NCBI GenBank assembly: GCA_946479035.1
Contig: CAMLDW010000009.1
Coordinates: 1-64,000, forward strand
DNA from: an uncultured Chthonomonadaceae bacterium
GTDB taxonomy: Bacteria > Armatimonadota > Fimbriimonadia > Fimbriimonadales > Fimbriimonadaceae
Length of the DNA: 64,000 nt
Reading direction: 5' to 3'
The first letter of the stretch is position 1. Each line of letters opens with the position of its first letter. The notes under the pieces are model-generated. The model was not told the DNA's origin and ran no database searches. It saw only the letters and a program-made list of their open reading frames with translations. The translations under genes were made by a program, and so were the position numbers. Positions 1 to 7,261 of the stretch are shown here, in pieces.

Positions 1-16
1 GGGCAGCCCTTTTTAT

Positions 17-40
17 CCCTCAACCCCTTGGGGTTGAGGG
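17..40. repeat. GC-rich perfect hairpin (11-bp stem)
   Basis: An 11-bp arm (17-27, CCCTCAACCCC) is followed by a 2-base loop and the exact complementary arm (30-40). It lies downstream of nuoC on the minus strand. No T-run follows on either strand, so a classical Rho-independent terminator is not clear. It shares the core CCTCAACC with the hairpin at 60-83 and may be an intergenic or mRNA-stabilising repeat. Confidence 0.6.
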
Positions 41-59
41 TATCCACCCAATCCCGCGA

Positions 60-83
60 GCCTCAACCGCAAGCGGCTGAGGC
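60..83. repeat. Second GC-rich hairpin downstream of nuoC
   Basis: The arms GCCTCAACCGC (60-70) and GCGGCTGAGGC (73-83) pair over 11 positions, one of them a G-T type mismatch, around a 2-base loop. With the hairpin at 17-40 it makes a tandem pair in the 135-base region after nuoC. Nothing else is visible between position 1 and the nuoC stop. Confidence 0.55.
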
Positions 84-135
84 ATAGGAGGGCTGTGGAA
101 AACCTCTGTAAAGAGCCGTTCAGCAGCGGAACGCG

Positions 136-732
136 TTACCTGCCAGCCACGTCCTCGCTGCCCGTCTTCCCCTCAAAGCTCTCTCCTGCGTGCGGGGTCT
201 GGAAGTCCTCTACCGCCGGCCCCTTGGTCCCCAGGTCGAAAACCACGTCCTCACCCCCCAGCCCGACGTCCTTCCTCAGCGGGTGCCCGACCCAGTCGTC
301 CGGCAACAGGAAGCGGCCAGCCTGCTCGTTCCCGTCAAACACGACTCCGAACAGGTCGGTCACTTCGCGCTCGGGGTACTCGGCCCCCAGCCAGACTCCC
401 TTCAAGCTAGGCACAGCCTGCCCGTCGTCCGCCCCGACCTTGAGGAAAAGCCTCGAGTCGTGCCCGGTCGAGTAGAGGTTGTACACGACCTCGAACCGCT
501 CGGGCAGGTCGCGCTCGAGCTTCCAGGCCAGGTAGTCCACCCCTAGGCACTCGACGAAGTAGTCATAGCCCAGCTCGGGGTCGTCGCGCAGAAACCTGGC
601 GACCTCCTCTAGCCTCCCACGGTCCACGCAGACGTAGGCTTCTCCGCGCTTATCCTTGACGAAGAGCACGGCAGCCGGGAACCGCTCGCGCAGCCTCGAG
701 ACGTCGTTGCGCCCTTCGACCACCGCGCTCAC
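136..732 (-). CDS. nuoC: NADH-quinone oxidoreductase subunit C
   Basis: This is the peripheral-arm 30-kDa subunit of respiratory complex I, about 198 residues. The C-terminal family signature is clear: EREVTDLFGVVFDGN followed by LLPDDWVGHPLRKD. The frame stays open upstream, but the extra 77 residues are an antisense-like, arginine-rich shadow of nuoA. The GTG at 732 is preferred because it overlaps the nuoA TGA in a GTGA junction, showing translational coupling. nuoB, which normally sits between nuoA and nuoC, is absent here. The reading frame ends 135 bases from the window edge with no nuoD start visible. Confidence 0.95.
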   Translation of the reverse strand: MSAVVEGRNDVSRLRERFPAAVLFVKDKRGEAYVCVDRGRLEEVARFLRDDPELGYDYFVECLGVDYLAWKLERDLPERFEVVYNLYSTGHDSRLFLKVGADDGQAVPSLKGVWLGAEYPEREVTDLFGVVFDGNEQAGRFLLPDDWVGHPLRKDVGLGGEDVVFDLGTKGPAVEDFQTPHAGESFEGKTGSEDVAGR

Positions 733-1193
733 AGGACCCTCCCAGGCTCTCGGGCCGGGGCAGCCTCGCCGGGCTTGAGCGAGACGGGCGTGTCCTGCAG
801 CTTCTCGGGCGCGATGGACGCCTCTTCGTCCCAGTCGAGCGCCCCGACCCTGAGCACGTAGGCGTCGCCCACGATCCAGAGGAACATGTAAATCCCGAGC
901 GCCACGCCGCTGAACACTTTGAACTCGGTCGGCGCAGTCCGGAACACGGACATCAGGCTCCACAGGAAGATCACCTCGATGTCGAACAGCACGAAGATGA
1001 TCGCGACCAAATAGAACTTGACCGGGAACCGCTCTTGGGCGGAGCCCAAGGGCTCAACCCCGCACTCGTAGGGCGAGGCCTTGTACGGCGTGACCTTCTT
1101 CGGTCCGAGGAGCCAACTGCCGACCACCATCACCGCGCAGATCACTGCGGCGGCGGCGAGCAGGATCAGGATCGGTGTGAACTCGGCCGACAC
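729..1193 (-). CDS. nuoA: NADH-quinone oxidoreductase subunit A
   Basis: NuoA is a small membrane subunit of complex I near the quinone/proton junction. The 154-residue product has three hydrophobic segments (about 7-29, 60-83, 92-114). It also has the family loop motif ASPYECGVEPLG and the FVLFDIEVIFLW helix. A polar tail of about 35 residues is longer than usual. The GTG start at 1193 has no Shine-Dalgarno, but TAAGAT ends 6 bases upstream, as in other leaderless-looking genes here. It is coupled to nuoC by a 4-base overlap, and the trp genes are divergent. Confidence 0.95.
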   Translation of the reverse strand: MSAEFTPILILLAAAAVICAVMVVGSWLLGPKKVTPYKASPYECGVEPLGSAQERFPVKFYLVAIIFVLFDIEVIFLWSLMSVFRTAPTEFKVFSGVALGIYMFLWIVGDAYVLRVGALDWDEEASIAPEKLQDTPVSLKPGEAAPAREPGRVL

Positions 1194-1199
1194 AAGGCC

Positions 1200-1233
1200 A
1201 TCTTACCCTTGCGCTTGAACCCGCGAGTAGACT
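1200..1233. promoter_or_regulatory. Divergent -10 elements for nuoA and trpD
   Basis: On the minus strand TAAGAT (1205-1200) ends 6 bases before the nuoA GTG. On the plus strand TAGACT (1228-1233) ends 6 bases before the trpD ATG. Only 46 bases separate the two start codons and neither has a ribosome-binding site, so both transcripts are predicted to start at or within a base or two of the start codon. No good -35 is visible. Confidence 0.5.
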
Positions 1234-1239
1234 CGCAGA

Positions 1240-2250
1240 ATGACCTTTCCGGACCTCCTGGAGCGCGTCCTCCGCCGCCAGGACCTGTCGCGCGAAGAGG
1301 CCGAAGAGGTCATGCGGACGATCGTTTCGGGAGGGCTTGAAGACGCACAGATCGGAGGGCTGCTCGTAGCCCTCAAGACCAAGGGAGCGTCACCCAACGA
1401 GCTGGCCGGCTTTGCAAGCGTGTTGCGAGAACACGCCGTCAGCCTAGCTTCGAGATTCCCAAACCTCGTAGATACGTGCGGAACGGGCGGAGGGCCTCCG
1501 ACCTTCAACCTTTCGACCGGCGCTGCGATCGTCGCTGCCGCGGCGGGCGCGAAGGTCGCCAAGCACGGCAACCGCGGGGTCACCAGCAAGTGCGGCAGCG
1601 CCGACGTGCTCGAGGCGCTTGGGGTGGGGCTCGGCTCCGAGCCGGAACAGCTGCTCAAGACGCTCGAGGCCGTCGGCATCGTGTTCTTGTTCGCTCCGAA
1701 CCACCATCCTTCGATGAAAGCGGTCGGCCCGGCCAGGCGGGCTTTGGGCGTCCGGACCGTGTTCAACCAGCTTGGCCCGCTCGCCAACCCGGCCGGCGCT
1801 ACGAGGCAGCTCGTCGGGGTGTACGACCCGGACGCGGTCAAGCCGATGGCAGAAGCGCTGCTGCTCCTGGGGGCAGAGCGCGCGTTCGTCGTGCACGCGG
1901 ACCTCGGAATGGACGAGGTCTCTCCGTGCGGAAAGACTTTGGCCGCAGAAGTCATCAACGGGGAGGTGCGCGACGCGGTCCTGACGCCGAGGTCGTTCGG
2001 GATCGAACCGGTGCCGTTCGAGGCCCTGGCGCCAGGCAAGGACGTAGCAGAGGGCGCAAAGATCCTTATGAAGGCGCTGACCAAGGCCGATTCGGCGCAG
2101 GCGACAGCGCTGCTGCCGAACGCGTCCGTCGCGCTCATGCTCGCTGGCGTCGCGAGCGACCTGCGCGACGGGACTGAGAAGGCATATTTGGCCATCAAGT
2201 CGGGCAAGGCGGTGCAAACGCTCAAGGAGCTGGCCTCATGGACGTCCTGA
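1240..2250 (+). CDS. trpD: Anthranilate phosphoribosyltransferase
   Basis: It transfers phosphoribose from PRPP to anthranilate, the second committed step of tryptophan synthesis. The 336-residue length is typical. Family motifs are present: the PRPP-binding DTCGTGG near residue 79, and KHGNRGVTSKCGSADVLEALG-like sequence near 108-128. The ATG at 1240 follows a -10-like TAGACT by 6 bases with no SD. The end overlaps trpC by 13 bases, so trpD-trpC-trpF form one operon. trpE, trpG, trpB and trpA are not in the window. Confidence 0.96.
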   Translation: MTFPDLLERVLRRQDLSREEAEEVMRTIVSGGLEDAQIGGLLVALKTKGASPNELAGFASVLREHAVSLASRFPNLVDTCGTGGGPPTFNLSTGAAIVAAAAGAKVAKHGNRGVTSKCGSADVLEALGVGLGSEPEQLLKTLEAVGIVFLFAPNHHPSMKAVGPARRALGVRTVFNQLGPLANPAGATRQLVGVYDPDAVKPMAEALLLLGAERAFVVHADLGMDEVSPCGKTLAAEVINGEVRDAVLTPRSFGIEPVPFEALAPGKDVAEGAKILMKALTKADSAQATALLPNASVALMLAGVASDLRDGTEKAYLAIKSGKAVQTLKELASWTS

Positions 2251-3020
2251 AGCAGATCTTCGAGCAAAAGAGGCGCGACTTGGAGCAGAACAAGGCGCGG
2301 ATGCCGTTCAACGACCTCAAGGCGCTCGCCGCCGACGCTCCTCGGCCGCGCGGGTTCTTGACGGCGATCACGAGGAGCGCGCACAAGCCCGCGCTGATCG
2401 CGGAAGTGAAGAAGGCGAGCCCGGTCAAAGGGGTCATCCGAAAAGACTTCGACGCGGCGGCGATCGCGCGCGACTACAAGAAGGCCGGGGCGGACTGCCT
2501 GAGCGTGCTCACAGACGTGCAGTACTTCCAAGGCTCGCCGACCTACTTGCCGCTGTGCCGCGAAGTCTCGGGACTGCCAGTGCTGCGCAAAGACTTCGTC
2601 CTGGACGAGTACGACGTCTGGCAGGCCCGCGCTCTCTCCGCCGACGCCATCCTTTTGATCGTCAGCGGTCTGAAGCCAGCCCAGCTCAAGGGGTTCAGGG
2701 AGCTCGCGGAGTTCCTGGAAATGGACGCGCTGGTCGAGGCGCACGGCCCGAAAGAGGCGGAGATCGCGCTCGAGTCGGGCGCGAGGTTGGTCGGCCTCAA
2801 CAACCGCGACCTCAAGACGTTCAAGACCGACCCGGCGCGAACGGTGAGGCTGATACCAAAGGTTGCGAAGAAGGCGACCGTCGTCAGCGAGAGCGCGCTC
2901 GCGACCGCCGAGGACGTGAAGCGCGTGTCTGGCGCGGGCGCGCGCGCGGTGCTGATCGGGACGACTTTCTGCGCAGCGCCCGACATCAAGGCTAAGGTCA
3001 AGGAAGTGATGGGCTGGTGA
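2238..3020 (+). CDS. trpC: Indole-3-glycerol phosphate synthase
   Basis: It closes the indole ring, converting carboxyphenylamino-deoxyribulose phosphate to indole-3-glycerol phosphate. The 260-residue TIM barrel carries the N-terminal PALIAEVKKASPVKG motif with the catalytic lysine, VLRKDF near strand 4, and the phosphate-binding VSESAL segment. It starts inside the 3' end of trpD (13-base overlap) and ends in a GTGA overlap with trpF. The gene is monofunctional, not the TrpC-TrpF fusion seen in enterics. Confidence 0.96.
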   Translation: MDVLKQIFEQKRRDLEQNKARMPFNDLKALAADAPRPRGFLTAITRSAHKPALIAEVKKASPVKGVIRKDFDAAAIARDYKKAGADCLSVLTDVQYFQGSPTYLPLCREVSGLPVLRKDFVLDEYDVWQARALSADAILLIVSGLKPAQLKGFRELAEFLEMDALVEAHGPKEAEIALESGARLVGLNNRDLKTFKTDPARTVRLIPKVAKKATVVSESALATAEDVKRVSGAGARAVLIGTTFCAAPDIKAKVKEVMGW

Positions 3021-3625
3021 CTAGGGTCAAGGTCTGCGGTCTGACGCGCGTCGAGGACGTCGAGCTGGCGGTCGAGCTCGGCGCCTGTGCCGTCGGCTTC
3101 GTGCTCGAGGCGTCAAGCCCTCGCCTCGTGGGCTTGGCCGACGCCTCGAGGCTTCTCGAGGTTGTGCCGCCTTACGTTGTGCGCGTCGCGGTGATGGGGC
3201 CGTTCGAGCTTGGGCCGCACCTGGCCTCGTTCGACGCGGTGCAGGCCATAGGAGCGCGCCGCTCGATGCTCGAGCCGAGCCAACGAGCGATCGCCGTGCA
3301 GAGGCTCGGTTCGGACGATCCGGCACCGGACCCGGACGACATCGACGCGCTTCTCATCGACTCCAACGTGCCAGGGAAGTTCGGCGGAACAGGCAAGCAG
3401 ATCGACTTTCCTGCGGCCAAGGGCGCGATGGCCGAATCGGTCCGCCCCGTCATCCTCGCCGGCGGCCTCAACCCGGACAACGTCGGCAGGGCGATCAAGG
3501 AGCTGCGCCCGTTCGCGGTCGACGTCAGCAGCGGCGTCGAGTCCGAGCCAGGTGCCAAGGACGCCGGGGCGATGAGGGCGTTCTTCGAGGCGGTTTGGGA
3601 GGCCGACGCAACCCTTGGCCCATAA
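3017..3625 (+). CDS. trpF: Phosphoribosylanthranilate isomerase
   Basis: It catalyses the Amadori rearrangement between the TrpD and TrpC steps. The 202-residue product starts with the PRAI signature VKVCGLTRVEDVE (catalytic Cys) and has ILAGGLNPDNVGRAI and VDVSSGVESEPGAKD near the C terminus, the latter carrying the catalytic Asp and phosphate-binding residues. The GTG start at 3017 lies in a GTGA overlap with the trpC stop. It is the last gene of the trpDCF operon. A gap of about 130 bases with a new promoter precedes the ABC exporter. Confidence 0.95.
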   Translation: MTRVKVCGLTRVEDVELAVELGACAVGFVLEASSPRLVGLADASRLLEVVPPYVVRVAVMGPFELGPHLASFDAVQAIGARRSMLEPSQRAIAVQRLGSDDPAPDPDDIDALLIDSNVPGKFGGTGKQIDFPAAKGAMAESVRPVILAGGLNPDNVGRAIKELRPFAVDVSSGVESEPGAKDAGAMRAFFEAVWEADATLGP

Positions 3626-3719
3626 CGGACATTTCGCGTTTGCGCGGCACGTTTTTTGCGTCCGCGCGGTTGCAACTGCGTGGCGGGTCTACCAGCCAGG
3701 ACGCTAACGGGCCGACTGG

Positions 3720-3746
3720 TATACTCGCCCCGCATTTTTACTGGAG
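3720..3746 (+). promoter_or_regulatory. Promoter -10 and ribosome-binding site for ABC exporter operon
   Basis: TATACT at 3720-3725 is a good -10 hexamer. A GGAGA at about 3743-3747 lies roughly 10 bases before the TTG start at 3757. This transcription unit therefore has a leader of about 25 bases and an SD, unlike many first genes in the window. No strong -35 is evident. Confidence 0.5.
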
Positions 3747-3756
3747 ACAATTCCAC

Positions 3757-4695
3757 TTGAGCCTTGCCATTGAAACTAGAAAACTGACGAAGACCTACAG
3801 GTCGAAGGGGGTGCGCGAGGTCAACGTCGTGGAGAACCTGGACCTTGGGGTGGAGCGCGGCGAGATCTTCGGGTTCTTGGGGCCGAACGGCGCCGGAAAG
3901 ACCACGACGATCAAGATCCTGCTCGGCATCATCCACGCGACGTCGGGCGAAGCGTTCGTGCTGGAGAAGCAGGCAGGCGACATCGAGGCGCACAAGAAGC
4001 TCGCGTACTTGCCGGAGCGGCCCTACTACTACGAGCACATGACGGGCCTGGAGATCATGCACTTCTACGCGTCGCTGTTCGGCATCAGGGACGACAAACT
4101 TTGCAAGAGGCTCCTCGACCGCGTCAACCTCGCCAACGACATGAACCGCCCGATCTCCGAGTATTCGAAGGGGATGCAGCAGCGCGTCGGGCTTGCGCAG
4201 AGCCTGCTTAACGACCCGGAGCTCTTGTTCCTGGACGAGCCGACCGGCGGGCTCGACCCGCTCGCGCACAAGGAGGTCCGTGACTTGATCCTACAGTTCA
4301 GCGACGAGGGCCGGACGGTCTTCATCTCGAGCCACGAGCTGAGCGAGATCGAGCTGATCTGCGACCGGGTAGCGATCATCAACAAGGGCGTCGTGATCAA
4401 GCAGGGCCACTTGAACGACCTGCTGACGGGCGCCCGCATTGAGATGGTCTTCAAAGGCCTGACCCAGGAAAGGGCCAAAGAGTTCGCAGGCAAGGACACC
4501 ATCGTCTCGGTCTCCAGCGGCAACGTGATCCTTGACATGGCCGCTGGAAGCGACACCGACGCGATCATCGACTCCGCGCGAAGGGCAGGCGGAAGCGTGA
4601 TCAGCGTCATCCCACGCCGCATGCGACTGGAAGACCTGTTCGTCGAGAGCGTGCGCGAGCACACCGCTCCTCGCCCAGCAGGGGTGGCACAGTGA
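3757..4695 (+). CDS. ABC transporter ATP-binding protein (ABC-2 exporter type)
   Basis: This is the cytoplasmic ATPase of a membrane exporter. It has Walker A GPNGAGKTT, the signature YSKGMQQRVGLAQ, Walker B ELLFLDEPTGGLDP and the switch His in ISSHEL. A C-terminal extension of about 80 residues after the ATPase core is typical of CcmA/NatA-like ATPases. The frame is open further upstream, but the TTG at 3757 has an SD-like GGAGA and starts just before conserved sequence. It overlaps the permease gene by 4 bases. The substrate cannot be read from sequence. Confidence 0.9.
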   Translation: MSLAIETRKLTKTYRSKGVREVNVVENLDLGVERGEIFGFLGPNGAGKTTTIKILLGIIHATSGEAFVLEKQAGDIEAHKKLAYLPERPYYYEHMTGLEIMHFYASLFGIRDDKLCKRLLDRVNLANDMNRPISEYSKGMQQRVGLAQSLLNDPELLFLDEPTGGLDPLAHKEVRDLILQFSDEGRTVFISSHELSEIELICDRVAIINKGVVIKQGHLNDLLTGARIEMVFKGLTQERAKEFAGKDTIVSVSSGNVILDMAAGSDTDAIIDSARRAGGSVISVIPRRMRLEDLFVESVREHTAPRPAGVAQ

Positions 4696-5639
4696 ACATC
4701 ATCCTTTCGATCGCGAGGACGACGATCGGTGAGGCGGTTCGCCGCCGAATCCTGTTGGTCATCCTGCTCATCGGCATCCTGTTCCTCGTCGTCGCGCCGA
4801 GCCTGAACATGCTCACAGCGCGGCAAGAGACGACGGTCCTCAAGGGCTTGACGCTCGGCGTCATCCAGATCACGAGCGCGGTCATCGCGCTGGTCCTGAC
4901 GGTGTATATGCTCCCGAACGAGGTGGAGCGGCGCACGATCTACACGATCCTCTCAAAGCCTGTCCAGCGCTGGCAGTTCCTGATCGGAAAGTACTTGGGC
5001 GCGGTCGGCGCGCTCGGGCTGATGATCGGGCTGATGACTCTGACGCTCCTCTTTGTGTACTCGGTCATGCAGAGCGAGCAGAAGCCCGGTCTGCAGATCG
5101 GCATCTTCCTCGTGCTGCTCGTGCTGCTGGTCGGTTTTTCGACAAGGCTCAAAGAGACGACCGGCGGGCAGGTAGCGATCGGCGTGCTGGCGGCGGGCCT
5201 GATGGGAACGCTCTATTGGATCGGGATCGCCACGTCCCAGCTGGACGCGTTCAGCGAGTTCAGCAAGACTGGCGCGATGTTCTTCGTGCAAATGTGCCTG
5301 CTCGCGGCCGTCGGCGTTTTCTTCTCGACTTTCGCCTCTCCCGTGGTCAACTTCTTCCTCTCTGGCGGGGTCTACATGATCGGCTCGCTGTTCAACACGC
5401 TGTTCGACGCAGTGGCGCAGAACGCGAACATGCCCACGTTCGCCAAGTACGCGGTTCAGATCGTGCAGTCGATCGTCCCGAACTTCCAGAACTTCAGCGT
5501 ACAGACCTCGGTGGTGAACCCGAACCAGATCATCCGGGGAGAGATGTTCCATTACTTGAACCTGGCGGGGTATGGGCTTCTCTACATCTCGATCCTGCTC
5601 ATCCTGGCGATCATCATCTTCGACCGGAAGGAGGTTTAG
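4692..5639 (+). CDS. ABC-2 type transporter permease
   Basis: An integral membrane partner for the preceding ATPase. The 315-residue product has about six hydrophobic segments: residues 17-37, 55-77, 98-121, a pair around 135-170, 185-210, and the last helix at 288-310. The cytoplasmic stretch NEVERRTIYTILSKPVQRWQ is the conserved ABC-2 family motif between the second and third helices. The GTG start lies in a GTGA overlap with the ATPase. The next gene begins 3 bases after its stop, so the exported helical-repeat protein is part of the operon. Confidence 0.9.
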   Translation: MNIILSIARTTIGEAVRRRILLVILLIGILFLVVAPSLNMLTARQETTVLKGLTLGVIQITSAVIALVLTVYMLPNEVERRTIYTILSKPVQRWQFLIGKYLGAVGALGLMIGLMTLTLLFVYSVMQSEQKPGLQIGIFLVLLVLLVGFSTRLKETTGGQVAIGVLAAGLMGTLYWIGIATSQLDAFSEFSKTGAMFFVQMCLLAAVGVFFSTFASPVVNFFLSGGVYMIGSLFNTLFDAVAQNANMPTFAKYAVQIVQSIVPNFQNFSVQTSVVNPNQIIRGEMFHYLNLAGYGLLYISILLILAIIIFDRKEV

Positions 5640-5642
5640 CCC

Positions 5643-7085
5643 TTGAAGGTCAAGACCGCCGCCCTAGTACCGGTCCTGCTGGCCCTCTTCGTCGGCCAGG
5701 CGTGGATGCAGAACGTGCGCATCTACCCTTACTGGAAGAAGTACTACTCGCCGCGCACGGACAGCGACCTTTCCGCGCTTTCACCCGACCAGCTGTTGTT
5801 CGCGCTCGCCGGTTTCCGCGAGATGATCGCCGGACTGCTCTGGGTCCGGGCCGACGCATACTTCGACGAAGGGAACTACGACGCCATCCTGCCGATGGTC
5901 CGCATCGTGACGATGCTCGACCCGAAGGAGCTGGACGTGTACTCGACCGGCATGTGGCACGTGGCCTACAACTTCACCGACGAGGCGCAGCGCTCGGACC
6001 GCCGTTATGTCGGACCGGCGCTAGCGCTGGGCAAAGAGGGCGCAAGGCTCAACAACTACACGTACGAGCTTTGGTACGACACGGGCTGGATCTGGTACCA
6101 CAAGGTCGACGACGACTACTTCGAGGCCGTCAACTACTTTGAAAAGGCCAACAAGTATGACTACCAGAGCCTGTACAAGGACTATAAGGCTGCGGGGATG
6201 AACGACTTCGAGGCGGCCGTTCGCGCCTCGAACAACTCGATTCCGCCAGCCCGCCGGAACATGCTTGCTCAAGCGTACTTGCGAGACGGCAAGGTGGAGC
6301 GCGCGCAAGACCTTTATTACGGGTTGCTGCAAAAGGCACAGGAAAGGCTCGAATCTGACCCGACCGACTTCCAGCTTCTAACCAATCGCGACACGATTGA
6401 GAACAATCTCGACAACCTGCTCATTCGGATGTCCCAGCGCGGCGAATTCGCCCGCAAGCGCGGCCAGACGGACATGACCGGGTACGACGTCGACCCGCCG
6501 TTCGATGTCGGCTTCAGCGCGAGCGTCACGGTGATCGAGCCCAAGGTCCTGCTCATTGAGGGGACGTGGGGCGTGCTTCCAGTCGGGACGCGGGTCCGGT
6601 TCATACTGCGCGACTCTGACTACCCCAACGCCGTGCCTGGAGGGATGGTGTGGGACTCCGGCGACGACGTGGACTTCAAAATCAAGAAGGGCGAGACGTT
6701 CTTGCAGGACGCTCTCTTCGTGCGCAACCAGAGGTTTTCTCGGCGCATCGACATGAGCCGGGACGTCACGATGTACCCGCTGGTCAAAGACAAGTACGTC
6801 CTTGAGTTCTACTATAACCCGCGCAGCGCGCCGGCCCACATACAGGACAAGTTCGGCTACAACGGCGAGGGCATGACCGACTCGAACTTCCTCAACGAGC
6901 AGATCAGGCCGGGCCAGCGCGTGGTGTTTGCGACGCTGGAGCTCACAAAGGACATGATCCTCAAATTGGGCGAGTACAGGGCTGGACGCAAGCCAGCAGT
7001 CGTGACGACGAAGAACTACGATCCGAGCAAGTATTTTTCAGACGCCAGCGAGGTCATCCAGGTCCCCGGCCTGCGGGGACAATGA
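5643..7085 (+). CDS. Exported/anchored helical-repeat (TPR-like) protein
   Basis: I do not recognise a named family. The N terminus (about residues 1-22, MKVKTAALVPVLLALFVGQA) is a signal peptide or anchor. Residues 45-240 are rich in Trp and Tyr and pattern like tetratricopeptide helices (LPMVRIVTMLDPKELDVY, YWEAVNYFEKANKYD-like). Residues 280-430 look beta-rich, with several FDVGF, VLLIEG and FILRDSDYP stretches. A TTG start 3 bases after the permease stop puts it in the exporter operon, so a periplasmic partner role is an inference. Confidence 0.75.
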   Translation: MKVKTAALVPVLLALFVGQAWMQNVRIYPYWKKYYSPRTDSDLSALSPDQLLFALAGFREMIAGLLWVRADAYFDEGNYDAILPMVRIVTMLDPKELDVYSTGMWHVAYNFTDEAQRSDRRYVGPALALGKEGARLNNYTYELWYDTGWIWYHKVDDDYFEAVNYFEKANKYDYQSLYKDYKAAGMNDFEAAVRASNNSIPPARRNMLAQAYLRDGKVERAQDLYYGLLQKAQERLESDPTDFQLLTNRDTIENNLDNLLIRMSQRGEFARKRGQTDMTGYDVDPPFDVGFSASVTVIEPKVLLIEGTWGVLPVGTRVRFILRDSDYPNAVPGGMVWDSGDDVDFKIKKGETFLQDALFVRNQRFSRRIDMSRDVTMYPLVKDKYVLEFYYNPRSAPAHIQDKFGYNGEGMTDSNFLNEQIRPGQRVVFATLELTKDMILKLGEYRAGRKPAVVTTKNYDPSKYFSDASEVIQVPGLRGQ

Positions 7086-7125
7086 CAGCTGGACCATAGG
7101 GCAAGCGCCGGCAGCGGCGGGATGC

Positions 7126-7131
7126 TATGAT
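7126..7131 (+). promoter_or_regulatory. -10 element of the SRP RNA gene
   Basis: TATGAT lies 6-7 bases before the expected 5' end of the SRP RNA at about 7138. The -35 region is GC-rich and weak. Confidence 0.5.
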
Positions 7132-7137
7132 AAGGCG

Positions 7138-7240
<103 letters not shown>

Positions 7241-7261
7241 CCCTCTAAACTTCAAACCGAC

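Noticed and set aside
1..16. GGGCAGCCCTTTTT as a terminator at the left edge
   Set aside because: Only the edge is visible; the stem would be short and no plus-strand gene is seen upstream.
136..963. 275-residue frame for nuoC
   Set aside because: The extra 77 residues overlap nuoA out of frame and are Arg-rich; the GTG at 732 in a GTGA overlap fits the family length.
1203..2744. 513-residue minus-strand open frame over trpD/trpC
   Set aside because: Antisense shadow of conserved trp genes; no recognisable domain and Ser/Ala-rich composition.
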